A stretch of DNA of 64,000 bases from Larkinella insperata. Its GTDB lineage: Bacteria; Bacteroidota; Bacteroidia; Cytophagales; Spirosomataceae. Shown piece by piece: positions 26,485 through 35,272 of the stretch. A program made the position numbers and the translations under genes. Numbering within the stretch: the first letter of the stretch is position 1; the number at the start of each line of letters is the position of its first letter. The stretch covers positions 4,919,501 to 4,983,500 of the forward strand of contig NZ_CP110973.1 in assembly GCF_026248825.1 (NCBI RefSeq). The letters are read 5' to 3'. The notes under the pieces are model-generated. The model made no database searches. It was not told where the DNA came from and saw nothing but the letters and a program-made list of their open reading frames with translations.

Positions 26485-28350
26485 ATGAAAATACACCTTA
26501 TCATCAGCGGTTTGCTCCTTCTTTCGATTCGGGGCTTCGCGCAGGCCCCGGCGGCCAACCCGTTTATCCGGGAGAATTATAACAAATTCGAGTACCAGAT
26601 TCCCATGCGCGACGGAATCAACTTGTTTACGGCGGTGTACGTGCCCAAAGACGCATCGGCAACGAAGAAATACCCGGTTCTGATGCAGCGAACGCCCTAT
26701 TCCTGCCGCCCCTACGGCCCGGACCAGTTTCCGCCCCGGCGATTGGGGCCGTCGGAAATCATCATGCGGGATAAGTACATCATTGTATATCAAGATGTTC
26801 GCGGTCGCTGGATGAGCGAAGGTATTTTTCAGGAAATGACACCGCATCTCGCCGTTAAGAAGTCGAAAACCGACGTGGACGAAAGCACCGACACCTACGA
26901 CACCGTTGACTGGCTGGTCAAAAACATTCCGAACAACAACGGAAAAGTGGGGCAGTGGGGCATCAGCTACCCTGGTTTTTACGCGTCGGCGGGAACGCTG
27001 AGCGGTCATCCGGCGCTGGTGGCATCGTCTCCGCAGGCGCCGATGGCCGATCTCTGGCGCGACGACAGCTACCACAACGGGGTGTTCCTCATTCCGCACA
27101 ACTTCAATTTCTACCCGTATTTTACGAACCGGACGGACGGGAAACCCACGAAAGAACCGTCAAAGACGGAGTTTACATACGGTACGGAAGACGGCTACGA
27201 CTTTTTCCTGAAGCTCGGTCCGATGAAAAATTCGCAGAAAGCCGGGCTGTACGGTGGCAAAGACCCCTATTGGAATGGCAACCTGGAACACCCCAACTAC
27301 GACGAGTTCTGGCAGACGCGGAACATCCTGCCGCATCTGAAAGGCATCAAACACGCGGTGATGATCGTTGGCGGCTGGTACGATGCGGAGGATTTGCACG
27401 GTATTTTCAAAACCTACGCGGCCATTGAAAAACAGAATCCGGGCATTTACAACATCCTGGTGGCCGGTCCGTGGACGCACGGCGGCTGGAACGATACCGG
27501 CGATCAGTTGGGCAGCGTGAATTTTGGTCAAAAAACCGGGCCGTATTTTCAGGAAAATATCGAGCGGAAGTTTTTCGCCTATTTTCTGAAAGGGGAGGGC
27601 GACGCCAAATTCCCTGAAGCGCAGGTGTTTGAAACCGGAACCAACCAATGGCGAACGTTCGACGCCTGGCCGCCCAAAGCCGCCGTTGAGAAGAATCTGT
27701 ATCTGCAGCCGGGTGGCAAACTGTCGTTCGAGACTCCGGCAAAAACAACCGGTTTTGATGAATTTGTTTCCGATCCGGCCAAACCCGTACCGTTTAGCGA
27801 AACCATTTCGCTCGACATGAACCGCGATTACATGGTGGAAGACCAGCGGTTTGCGGCCCGCCGTCCGGATGTGCTGACGTTCCAGACCGACATGCTCGAC
27901 AAAGACGTGACGCTGGCGGGAAATCTGCAGGTCAACCTGAAAGTTTCGACCACCGGCACGGATGCCGATTGGATGGTAAAGCTGGTGGATGTCTATCCCG
28001 GCGACGCCAAGGATAATTCCAATACCGCCAAAAACGAAAAAATGAGCGGATTTCAGCAAATGATTCGCCACGACGGTTTTCGGGGAAAGTTTCGCGAAGA
28101 CAAAACGAACCCCAAGCCGTTTCAACCGGGTGAGGTAGCCGATGTAAACTACGAGTTGTTCGACATCCTGCACACCTTTAAGAAGGGACACCGCATCATG
28201 GTGCAGGTGCAAAGCACCATGTTCCCGCTCTACGACCGCAACCCGCAAAAGTTCGTCCCCAACATCCACAACGCGGGCGAAGCCGATTTCCAAAAAGCGA
28301 CGCACCGGGTACACGGTGGAAGTTTGCTGAAGGTGCGGGTGATCGAATAA
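26485..28350 (+). CDS. CocE/NonD-family X-Pro dipeptidyl-peptidase-like hydrolase
   Basis: 621 residues from the ATG at 26485; an in-frame GTG 21 bp earlier would only add residues before the signal peptide (HLIISGLLLLSIRGFAQ). The alpha/beta-hydrolase core shows QIPMRDGINLFTAVYVPKD, YIIVYQDVRGRWMSEG and the nucleophile elbow GQWGISYPGF (GxSYxG) of the CocE/S15 family. The C-terminal jelly-roll domain (LQVNLKVSTTGTDADWMVKL) is also typical. Members are proline-specific peptidases, glutaryl-7-ACA acylases or esterases, and the exact substrate cannot be told. It is periplasmic and monocistronic, ending at a bidirectional terminator. Confidence 0.93.
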   Translation: MKIHLIISGLLLLSIRGFAQAPAANPFIRENYNKFEYQIPMRDGINLFTAVYVPKDASATKKYPVLMQRTPYSCRPYGPDQFPPRRLGPSEIIMRDKYIIVYQDVRGRWMSEGIFQEMTPHLAVKKSKTDVDESTDTYDTVDWLVKNIPNNNGKVGQWGISYPGFYASAGTLSGHPALVASSPQAPMADLWRDDSYHNGVFLIPHNFNFYPYFTNRTDGKPTKEPSKTEFTYGTEDGYDFFLKLGPMKNSQKAGLYGGKDPYWNGNLEHPNYDEFWQTRNILPHLKGIKHAVMIVGGWYDAEDLHGIFKTYAAIEKQNPGIYNILVAGPWTHGGWNDTGDQLGSVNFGQKTGPYFQENIERKFFAYFLKGEGDAKFPEAQVFETGTNQWRTFDAWPPKAAVEKNLYLQPGGKLSFETPAKTTGFDEFVSDPAKPVPFSETISLDMNRDYMVEDQRFAARRPDVLTFQTDMLDKDVTLAGNLQVNLKVSTTGTDADWMVKLVDVYPGDAKDNSNTAKNEKMSGFQQMIRHDGFRGKFREDKTNPKPFQPGEVADVNYELFDILHTFKKGHRIMVQVQSTMFPLYDRNPQKFVPNIHNAGEADFQKATHRVHGGSLLKVRVIE

Positions 28351-28381
28351 GGCCAGAACGCTGATGTAGAAGCGGGCTAAA

Positions 28382-28423
28382 CCAAAAATCCCCGGCTGCC
28401 GTCAGGTAGTCGGGGATTTTTGG
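28382..28423. terminator. Bidirectional intrinsic terminator
   Basis: A 13-bp perfect stem (28382-28394 with 28411-28423) has T5/A5 stretches inside the stem and a 16-nt loop. It lies between the convergent CocE-type gene and dps and can serve both strands. Confidence 0.75.
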
Positions 28424-28437
28424 ATCAATGCGTTTCG

Positions 28438-28908
28438 TTACGACAGGTACTTGCGGAGCATCCACGCCATTTTTTCGTGGGCTTCCATCAGGCCCGTCAG
28501 GAAGTCGGCCGTACCGGCATCGTTCAGTTCCTCACATTTGTCGACGTCTTCGCGCAGTTCGCGGATTGCTTGTTCGTGGTCGTCCAGCAGGCGCTGAAAC
28601 ATATCCGGCGTTTTGATTTCGGCGCTTTTGTCTTCCTGCAAACTCGTCAATTTCAGGAAGTCTTCCATCGTAGCCACCGGCCGACCGCCCAGCGTCCGGA
28701 TGCGCTCCGCTACTTCGTCGATGGCCGCTTCAAGCTGTTTATACTGGCTCTCGAAAAATTCGTGGTATTCCAGAAAGCTAGGTCCGGCCACGTTCCAGTG
28801 ATATTTCCGGGTTTTGATATAGAGTACGTGTTGATCCGCCAGAAAGGCATTCAGAAGGTCGTTTACTTGTTTGAGGGTGTCTTGATCAAGACCAATGTTA
28901 AGTTTCAT
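28438..28908 (-). CDS. dps: Dps-family ferritin-like DNA-protection protein
   Basis: 156 residues from the ATG at 28908; the frame is open upstream, but this start fits the family. The ferroxidase signature YIKTRKYHWNVAGPSFLEYHEFFE has the H-x-N-V and the D/E ligands. DEVAERIRTLGGRPVATMEDFL and the C-terminal EAHEKMAWMLRKYL complete the four-helix bundle. Dps dodecamers store iron, detoxify peroxide and bind DNA under stress. It is monocistronic; no OxyR or PerR site could be identified by eye. Confidence 0.96.
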   Translation of the reverse strand: MKLNIGLDQDTLKQVNDLLNAFLADQHVLYIKTRKYHWNVAGPSFLEYHEFFESQYKQLEAAIDEVAERIRTLGGRPVATMEDFLKLTSLQEDKSAEIKTPDMFQRLLDDHEQAIRELREDVDKCEELNDAGTADFLTGLMEAHEKMAWMLRKYLS

Positions 28909-29086
28909 GTTGTGTGATTCGTTAAGTTTGATAGACGGCTTGGTAAGTAGTCTCATTGGTAAAAACCATTGGTCAGCCGGTTTGTTTACCTCAATATCAC
29001 GAAACAACACCCTATCATTCTAGTTTACTTTTTAACTAATTAAAAATAAGGTTCTGAAGTTTTAGACCAACCTCATCAACTACGTT

Positions 29087-30052
29087 ATGGCACAATCGAA
29101 ATTTAAAAAGACGCTCTCCGATACGTGGACGCTGCTGGTCGGGGCTTTTAACGGTTTTACCGACGACCGGGGATTGAAGCTGAGCGCAGCATTGGCTTAT
29201 TATACGGTATTCTCCCTGGCACCGCTGTTGGTTCTGGTCATTTCAATCACCAGTATTTTTTTTGGCGAGGAAGCAATCAGGGGACAGATATTTGGCCAGA
29301 TTAACGGTTTGGTCGGCAATCAGGCAGCCGCTCAGATTCAGGAAATGATCAAAAGCGTAGAGCTGTCCGGGAAAACCAGTGTAGCCCTGATAACCGGTAT
29401 TGTGACACTGATTATCGGTGCAACCACTATTTTTATTGAAATTCAGGATTCGATCAACCTGATCTGGAGCGTAAAGCCGAAGCCCAAACGCGGCTGGGTT
29501 AAGCTGTTGAAAGACCGGTTGCTGTCGTCTTCTCTGATTGTCAGCCTGGGCTTTTTGCTCGTTGTTTCGCTGCTCATAAACGGCTTAGTACAGGCCCTGA
29601 GTGGTATATTGGTGCGTTATATTTCGGATACTGCGGTGGTTTTAACCGAGGTTTTGAATTTAGCCATCAGCTTTGGGGTCATCACGGTTCTGTTTGGCGT
29701 CATTTTTAAAGTATTACCCGACGCCAAGATTGCGTGGAAAGACATTCGTTGGGGGGCCTTCTTCACGGCCCTGCTTTTCATGTTAGGGCGCTTCCTGATT
29801 GGGTTGTACATTGAAACGACCAGCGCCGGTTCGGCTTACGGAGCGGCTGGTTCGCTGATCGTCATTCTGGTCTGGATCTATTATACGGCCGCCATTCTGT
29901 ACTTCGGAGCCGAATTCACGAAGGTATATGCCGCCCACTACGGTATCAAGATTGAGCCGGCTGATTACGCGGTGTACGTCGAACAGAAGGAGCAGGAAAA
30001 GGACGTTAGTGTCATTCCTCACCAAAAGCCCAAGACCCAAACCGTTGATTAG
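29087..30052 (+). CDS. YihY/BrkB-family inner-membrane protein
   Basis: A 321-residue protein with six predicted membrane segments. The family pattern is present: DRGLKLSAALAYYTVFSLAP near the start, GATTIFIEIQDSINLIW, AFFTALLFMLGRFLIGLYI and GSAYGAAGSLIVILVWIYYT, then a short charged tail. Members were once thought to be RNase BN; their real function (transport, lipid or envelope role) is still unclear. It is convergent with the glnS unit, and the strong hairpin at 30123-30152 separates them. Confidence 0.93.
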   Translation: MAQSKFKKTLSDTWTLLVGAFNGFTDDRGLKLSAALAYYTVFSLAPLLVLVISITSIFFGEEAIRGQIFGQINGLVGNQAAAQIQEMIKSVELSGKTSVALITGIVTLIIGATTIFIEIQDSINLIWSVKPKPKRGWVKLLKDRLLSSSLIVSLGFLLVVSLLINGLVQALSGILVRYISDTAVVLTEVLNLAISFGVITVLFGVIFKVLPDAKIAWKDIRWGAFFTALLFMLGRFLIGLYIETTSAGSAYGAAGSLIVILVWIYYTAAILYFGAEFTKVYAAHYGIKIEPADYAVYVEQKEQEKDVSVIPHQKPKTQTVD

Positions 30053-30113
30053 AAAACGGGTCATAAAAGGGGCTCAAAGAACCGCGTATGGCCCGCATCG
30101 TTATTTAAAATAC

Positions 30114-30152
30114 TTCATAAAAAAGCCCCGACAGGTAGTCCTGTCGGGGCTT
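30114..30152 (-). terminator. Intrinsic terminator of the glnS unit
   Basis: A perfect 13-bp stem (30123-30135 with 30140-30152) and TAGT loop are followed on the minus strand by a run of six T. It is 26 bp past the stop of the small ORF downstream of glnS. Confidence 0.85.
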
Positions 30153-30177
30153 GGTATTGATTCGCCGGAAGCTGCGT

Positions 30178-30375
30178 TTAGGACAAACCGTGATAACCGT
30201 ATTCTTTCCGCAGAATCTCCCTCACCACTTCCTGTTCTTCGTCGCTCAGGCCGTCGATGGTCAGCGTTTGGGCATCTTCGCTGGCCGAAACCTTCAGTCG
30301 TTCTTTGTGGGAAATCGGAAGCCGTTTGTCAATAACTTCGGAAGCGTCTTTCAGTAGGTTTTCTTGGGATGCCAT
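30178..30375 (-). CDS. Small acidic protein of unknown function, downstream of glnS
   Basis: A 65-residue protein, rich in Glu and Asp, predicted mostly helical (SDEEQEVVREILRKEYGYHG). It starts 4 bp after the glnS stop and ends before a strong terminator, so it belongs to the glnS transcript. No known domain. Its operon position and clean coding frame support a real gene. Confidence 0.68.
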   Translation of the reverse strand: MASQENLLKDASEVIDKRLPISHKERLKVSASEDAQTLTIDGLSDEEQEVVREILRKEYGYHGLS

Positions 30376-30379
30376 ACGG

Positions 30380-32089
30380 TTATGCTTTTTTCTGCTCTTT
30401 TGCCCAGGTATCTTTTAATGTCACGGTGCGGTTGAACACCAGTTTTTCCTCCGTTGAATCCGGATCGATGCAGAAATATCCTTTGCGGATAAACTGGAAA
30501 CGATCCCCGGTCTGGGCCGATTTCAGCGTCGGTTCAACGTACGCCCGCACAATTTCGAGCGAGTTTGGATTGATAAAATTCTTAAAGTCGCCTTCTTCGG
30601 CCGACGGGTCTTCCACGGTCAGCAGCCGGTCGTACAGCCGGACCTCGGCTTCAACGGCGTGGGCCACCGATACCCAGTGAATGGTGCCTTTGACGTTGAT
30701 GCCCGACGTATCCGAACCGCTCCGGCTTTCGGGAATGTACGTACACCGGAGTTCAATGAGTTCGCCCGCATTGTCTTTAATGACTTCCTCGCACTTGATG
30801 ATGTAAGCACCTTTCAGCCGGACCATGCCGCCGGGCGAAAGCCGGAAGTATTTCTTGGGCGGATTTTCCATGAAATCATCCTGTTCGATGTATACCTCCC
30901 GCGAAAACGGCACGTTCCGGTGGCCACTGCCGGGGTCTTCGGGATTATTTTCAATGGAAACCTCCTCAACCTGACCTTCCGGATAGTTGGTCAGCACCAC
31001 CCGGATCGGCTTTTCGTCAACCACCGCCATCACCCGCGCCGTCGTTCTGTTCAGTTCCTCCCGAATGCAGAATTCGAGCAGGCCGACATCAATCAGGTTG
31101 TCGCGTTTGGCAATGCCGATGCGGTCGGCAAATTCCCGGATGCTGGCCGGCGTAAAGCCGCGCCGACGAATACCGGCGATGGTCGGCATCCGCGGGTCAT
31201 CCCACCCCCGCACGTGACCTTCGTTGACCAGTTGCAGCAGTTTCCGCTTGCTCATGACGGTATACGTCAGGTTCAGCCGGGCAAACTCGATTTGACGCGA
31301 CGGGAAAATTTCCAGTTGCTGGATGTACCAGTCGTACAGCGGCCGGTGCACCTCAAATTCCAGCGTGCAGAGCGAATGCGTGATCTGTTCAATGGAGTCC
31401 GATTGCCCGTGGGCGAAATCGTACATTGGATAAATGCACCATTTGTCGCCCGTGCGGTGGTGGTGTGCGTGCTTGATGCGGTACATGATCGGATCGCGGA
31501 AGTGCATGTTCGGGGCCGCCATGTCGATTTTGGCCCGCAGCACCTTGGCGCCATCGGCAAACTCACCGGCTTTCATCCGCCGGAACAAATCCAGGTTTTC
31601 TTCCACCGACCGCGACCGGTAGGGGCTTTCCTTGCCGGGCTCCGTGGGCGTACCTTTCTGGGCGGCAATCTCTTCCGCCGTCGAGTCATCCACGTAGGCC
31701 AGTCCTTTCTGGATCAGCTTTTCCGCAAAGTCATAGAGTTGGTCGAAGTAATCCGACGCGTAAAACTCGTTTTCCCACTCGAAGCCCAGCCAGCGAACGT
31801 CGGCCTTGATGGAATCAACGTACTCAGTGTCTTCCGTAACGGGATTGGTGTCGTCGAAGCGAAGGTTGGTTTTTCCGCCGTACTTATCCGCCAGCCCAAA
31901 ATTCAGGCAGATGGACTTGGCGTGTCCGATATGTAGGTAGCCATTTGGTTCGGGCGGAAAGCGCGTATGAACGCGTCCTGCGTTTTTCCCGTTGGCCAGA
32001 TCTTCTTCAACTAATTGCTCAATAAAATTCAGCGATCGTTCCGCCGGAGCAGGCGTACGAATATCCGTATTGTTGGGTATTTCAGACAT
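30380..32089 (-). CDS. glnS: Glutaminyl-tRNA synthetase
   Basis: A 569-residue class I synthetase that charges tRNA-Gln directly. The HIGH motif lies in PEPNGYLHIGHAKSI (residues 53-56) and the KMSKS counterpart is VMSKRKL. Other anchors are LRFDDTNPVTEDTEYVDSI, WGDPR-like WDDPRMPTIAGIRRRG and the C-terminal anticodon-binding beta-barrels. The length is typical of bacterial GlnRS (about 555). It is the first gene of a two-gene unit on the minus strand. A perfect palindrome (CATAAC-AG-GTTATG) lies just upstream at about 32094-32107 and may be chance. Confidence 0.98.
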   Translation of the reverse strand: MSEIPNNTDIRTPAPAERSLNFIEQLVEEDLANGKNAGRVHTRFPPEPNGYLHIGHAKSICLNFGLADKYGGKTNLRFDDTNPVTEDTEYVDSIKADVRWLGFEWENEFYASDYFDQLYDFAEKLIQKGLAYVDDSTAEEIAAQKGTPTEPGKESPYRSRSVEENLDLFRRMKAGEFADGAKVLRAKIDMAAPNMHFRDPIMYRIKHAHHHRTGDKWCIYPMYDFAHGQSDSIEQITHSLCTLEFEVHRPLYDWYIQQLEIFPSRQIEFARLNLTYTVMSKRKLLQLVNEGHVRGWDDPRMPTIAGIRRRGFTPASIREFADRIGIAKRDNLIDVGLLEFCIREELNRTTARVMAVVDEKPIRVVLTNYPEGQVEEVSIENNPEDPGSGHRNVPFSREVYIEQDDFMENPPKKYFRLSPGGMVRLKGAYIIKCEEVIKDNAGELIELRCTYIPESRSGSDTSGINVKGTIHWVSVAHAVEAEVRLYDRLLTVEDPSAEEGDFKNFINPNSLEIVRAYVEPTLKSAQTGDRFQFIRKGYFCIDPDSTEEKLVFNRTVTLKDTWAKEQKKA

Positions 32090-32161
32090 ACCACATAACA
32101 GGTTATGAAGGCGCGATCCCGGGAACGGCCTTCGATTTACGATGACAATAGCGAAAACGTC

Positions 32162-32761
32162 CTAGTTACGACGGCTCATTTCATCCCGAATCTTGGCGGC
32201 TTTTTCGTATTCCTCCTTCTTCAGGGCCTCGTCCAGCGATTGCTGGAGTTCGTCGTAGGTCATGTCTTTCAGCTGCTCGGTAAGGGACCGTGACGAGCGG
32301 GAGGTCGACTGGGGAACCAGTTCTTCCTGTTGTTCCTCGGCTTCGTCGGCAGCGCTGGCGGTGATGCCGGCTTCCGAAAGAATGGATTCGTAGGTGTAAA
32401 TCTGGACGTTAAACCGGATGCCAATCGCGATGGCGTCGGACGGGCGGGCGTCGATCACCGTTTCACGTGTACCGTCGGTACAAACGATCCGGGCAAAGAA
32501 AATACCTTCCCGTAAATCGGAAATAACGATTTCGCGAACCGTAAAGCCAAATTTATCGGCAAATGATTTGAAGAGATCGTGGGTCATCGGACGGTTGGGC
32601 ACAATCTTTTCAATCTCGATGGCGATAGCCTGAGCTTCAAACATGCCGATGATAATCGGCAACCGACGGTTGCCGTATTCTTCTCCCAAAACCAGTGCAA
32701 ACGAACCGGATTGCGATTGGCTGGGCGATAAGCCTAAGATTTCAAGTCTGATCTTCTCCAC
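32162..32761 (-). CDS. Bifunctional-nuclease-family (DUF151) protein with UvrB/C-like tail
   Basis: 199 residues from a GTG start, which gives the conserved N-terminus EKIRLEILGLSPSQSQSG. The BFN/DUF151 domain spans about residues 1-130: FALVLGEEYGNRRLPIIIG, MTHDLFKSFADKFG and VIDARPSDAIAIGIRFN. After an acidic/Ser linker the C-terminal ~40 residues (LQQSLDEALKKEEYEKAAKI) resemble a UvrB/UvrC motif, a protein-interaction hairpin. Plant and thermophile members have DNase/RNase activity; the bacterial role is not settled. A TAACTTTG box lies only a few bases before the GTG, so the transcript may be nearly leaderless. Confidence 0.9.
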   Translation of the reverse strand: MEKIRLEILGLSPSQSQSGSFALVLGEEYGNRRLPIIIGMFEAQAIAIEIEKIVPNRPMTHDLFKSFADKFGFTVREIVISDLREGIFFARIVCTDGTRETVIDARPSDAIAIGIRFNVQIYTYESILSEAGITASAADEAEEQQEELVPQSTSRSSRSLTEQLKDMTYDELQQSLDEALKKEEYEKAAKIRDEMSRRN

Positions 32762-32874
32762 GACGCAAAGTTAATAGAGTTTGGGAGTTTACAGGGTTGG
32801 GGGATTAGGAGTTTTTTCATCTATAACTAAAAAACAGCAAAACCGTTGTCCTGCAAACGCCCAAATTACTCAAA

Positions 32875-33837
32875 TTACAACTCCTGCACCGCTTTTGTCA
32901 GCCGCGGCAGCACCTCGAACAGGTCGCCGACGATGCCGTAATCCGCTGATTTGAAAAACGGTGCTTCGGGGTCTTTGTTGATAACTACAATGACCTTCGA
33001 TGAGTTCACGCCCGCCAGGTGTTGAATCGCTCCCGAAATACCGCAGGCGATGTACAGGTTGGGACTAATTTTAATCCCCGTCTGACCGACGTGTTCGTGG
33101 TGGGGCCGCCAGTCGAGGTCGGATACCGGTTTGGAGCAGGCCGTGGCCGCGTGCAGCGCCTTAGCCAGGTCTTCCACCATGCCCCAGTTTTCCGGTCCTT
33201 TGAGTCCCCGGCCTCCGGAAACAACCACGTCTGCTTCGGGCAGCAAGATGTCGCCGGTGGCTTTTTCGGTGTTGGTTACCTTCACGGCAAAATCGGCATC
33301 GTTCAAACCGGCGGAAAACGTTTCGACCGGCGCCGTCGCTTCGGTTTCTTCCGGGGTAATGGTGTTTTTCTTGATCGCCAGGATTTTCTTTTCGGCCGTC
33401 AGTTCGGTGAAGGCAAACGCCTTGCCGGTGAAAATGCTGCGCTTCACCCGAAAACCGGCGCCCAGCTCCGGCAGTTCGATGACGTTGGCCGCCAGACCGG
33501 CTTTCAGTTTTCCGGCCAGCCGCGCGGCCATTGCGTCACCCAGCGACGATTTCGCCAGCACAATCACGTCGGCTCCTTCCTGGTCCACGGCTGCGGCTAT
33601 CACGCTGGCGTAGGCCATGGCGTTGCCTTCGTTTAGTTTGGCGTCGCTGGCGTGCAGCACGTTGGTGGCGCCAAACCGTCCGGCTTTGGCCAGTTCATCG
33701 GTGCTGGCTTCTCCCAGAACGATGGCCGTCGCCGAGGTGCCGGTTTGTTCGGCTACTTTGGAGCCGTAGTATATCGCTTCGAGCGAAGATTTCTTCAACG
33801 CTCCTTCATCCAATTCAGCAAAAATCAATACGGACAT
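32875..33837 (-). CDS. etfA: Electron transfer flavoprotein alpha subunit
   Basis: A 320-residue protein. The N-terminal nucleotide-binding-like domain begins SVLIFAELDEGALKKSSLEA. The C-terminal FAD domain shows DVVVSGGRGLKGPENWGMVE, PNLYIACGISGAIQHLAGVN and IVGDLFEVLPRLTKAV, the ETF-alpha signature. With EtfB it carries electrons from acyl-CoA dehydrogenases to ETF-quinone oxidoreductase, which is not in this window. It lies 125 bp downstream of etfB on the same strand. A TAAATTTG box at 33846-33853 could be a minor promoter of its own. Confidence 0.97.
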   Translation of the reverse strand: MSVLIFAELDEGALKKSSLEAIYYGSKVAEQTGTSATAIVLGEASTDELAKAGRFGATNVLHASDAKLNEGNAMAYASVIAAAVDQEGADVIVLAKSSLGDAMAARLAGKLKAGLAANVIELPELGAGFRVKRSIFTGKAFAFTELTAEKKILAIKKNTITPEETEATAPVETFSAGLNDADFAVKVTNTEKATGDILLPEADVVVSGGRGLKGPENWGMVEDLAKALHAATACSKPVSDLDWRPHHEHVGQTGIKISPNLYIACGISGAIQHLAGVNSSKVIVVINKDPEAPFFKSADYGIVGDLFEVLPRLTKAVQEL

Positions 33838-33962
33838 TTTTAGGACAAATTTAAAGGGGTGGAAAAAAGGGTTGTTTCGCGGAAGTGAGCGCAGAAGGTT
33901 TTTTATGGCTTAACGTTCTTTAGCTCCGCTGACTGGCGGTCGGCCCACCGGCAAAACAGACT

Positions 33963-34700
33963 TTAAATCACTTTTGCTTCCGTGTGCAGCAACTTGATGA
34001 GCGTTTCGGCTTCGCTGGCGGGGATCATTTTGCAGGCTCCGCGGGCGGGTGGCAGCTCGTAGCTCGACACCTGCGTGAGCGTGTCGTTGCCCGTGGGTTC
34101 GACCACCTTGAGCGGTTTGGTGCGGGCGCTCATGATCCCGCGCATGTTTGGAATTTTCCACTCGGCAATTGGCTCCTGGCAGCCCAGCACCAGCGGCAGA
34201 CTGGCTTCCAGGTCTTCGTGGCCCCCTTCAATTTCCCGGGTAATCCGGGCGGTGGTGCCTTCCACTGTCAGTTTCATAACCGGCGAGATGGACGGCAGGC
34301 CCAGCAATTCGCCCACGATGCCGTGCACCTGACCACCGTTGTAGTCGATGGATTCCCGACCCATCAGAATGAGGTCGTAGTTATTTTCTTTGGCGATGGC
34401 GGCAATCTGCTCGGCGACGAAATACGCGTCGCTTGGTTCGGCATTAACCCGGATGGCCTCGTCGGCCCCGACCGCCAGACATTTGCGGATGACGGGTTCG
34501 GCGTCGGCCCCGCCCACGTTCAGAACCGTTACGGTACCGCCCAGCTGCTCCTTTAGATCGACCGCCCGCGAGAGCGCGTAGTCGTCGTAGGGCCCGGTGA
34601 TGAATTGCACCCCGGCTTTATTGAGTTTGGTATTGTTGTCGGTGAGCGTAATTTTGGTGATCGTGTCCGGAACACTGGTGACACACACTAAAATTTTCAT
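33963..34700 (-). CDS. etfB: Electron transfer flavoprotein beta subunit
   Basis: A 245-residue protein: MKILVCVTSVPDT, FITGPYDDYALSRAVDLKEQ and AEQIAAIAKENNYDLILMGR, then DYNGGQVHGIVGELLGLP, the AMP-binding ETF-beta fold. The C-terminal arm ends in MIPASEAETLIKLLHTEAKV. It precedes etfA, and together they make the heterodimeric flavoprotein of fatty-acid and amino-acid oxidation. A TATTTTTG box at 34729-34736 (minus strand) fits the -7 consensus, although no TTG lies at the ideal distance. Confidence 0.97.
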   Translation of the reverse strand: MKILVCVTSVPDTITKITLTDNNTKLNKAGVQFITGPYDDYALSRAVDLKEQLGGTVTVLNVGGADAEPVIRKCLAVGADEAIRVNAEPSDAYFVAEQIAAIAKENNYDLILMGRESIDYNGGQVHGIVGELLGLPSISPVMKLTVEGTTARITREIEGGHEDLEASLPLVLGCQEPIAEWKIPNMRGIMSARTKPLKVVEPTGNDTLTQVSSYELPPARGACKMIPASEAETLIKLLHTEAKVI

Positions 34701-34875
34701 ATTGTTTATGGTTTAGATATAATATCGGCAAAAATACAAACTTGCCGTTAATAAACGTATGCAAGCATACTACTTTTTGGTAATGGGCAATAAGATATAG
34801 GTATACGATGCCGGGCTGCCGCCCTGAACGTTGAAGCACTCCGACCCCAAACCGCACCCCAAAAATCGCAGGCCA

Positions 34876-35205
34876 ATGAACGAAAAACGAATCCAGCAAC
34901 TCCTTCAGTTTATCGACGAACAACCGGACGATCCCTTCAATACCTACGCGCTGGCGATGGAATACCGGGATGAGCAACCGGCTCAGGCGCTGCAACACCT
35001 GGAAAAGCTTCTCCAGCAGCACCCTACGTATTTGCCGAGTTATTACCACGCGGCTGCGCTCTACGCCGAAACGGGCAACCGCGACAAGGCCGCCGGGGTT
35101 TACCAGCAGGGCATCGAACTCGCCCGCACCCAAAAAAATGACAAGGCATTGCAGGAGTTAAGCCGGGCGTACCGCATGTTTCAGGACGAGGATGACGACT
35201 GGTGA
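34876..35205 (+). CDS. Small TPR-repeat protein
   Basis: 109 residues from the ATG at 34876 (an in-frame TTG 45 bp earlier is less likely). It contains about two to three tetratricopeptide helical pairs: DPFNTYALAMEYRDEQPAQA, YLPSYYHAAALYAETGNRDK and AAGVYQQGIELARTQKND. There is no signal peptide, so it is a cytoplasmic interaction module. It has an acidic end (FQDEDDDW). Divergent from etfB; partner unknown. Confidence 0.85.
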   Translation: MNEKRIQQLLQFIDEQPDDPFNTYALAMEYRDEQPAQALQHLEKLLQQHPTYLPSYYHAAALYAETGNRDKAAGVYQQGIELARTQKNDKALQELSRAYRMFQDEDDDW

Positions 35206-35272
35206 AACTCCACCGCCGGCAGTAGACCGCACTGATTCTTTCCTTATGGTTATAAAAACTTACCCGCTTTAT

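Noticed and set aside
30659..31936. Long plus-strand open frame opposite glnS
   Set aside because: Antisense shadow of glnS; no family resemblance.
32094..32107. Palindrome CATAAC-AG-GTTATG just before glnS, as an operator
   Set aside because: Short, overlaps the start codon area by only a few bases, and has no second copy; chance is likely.
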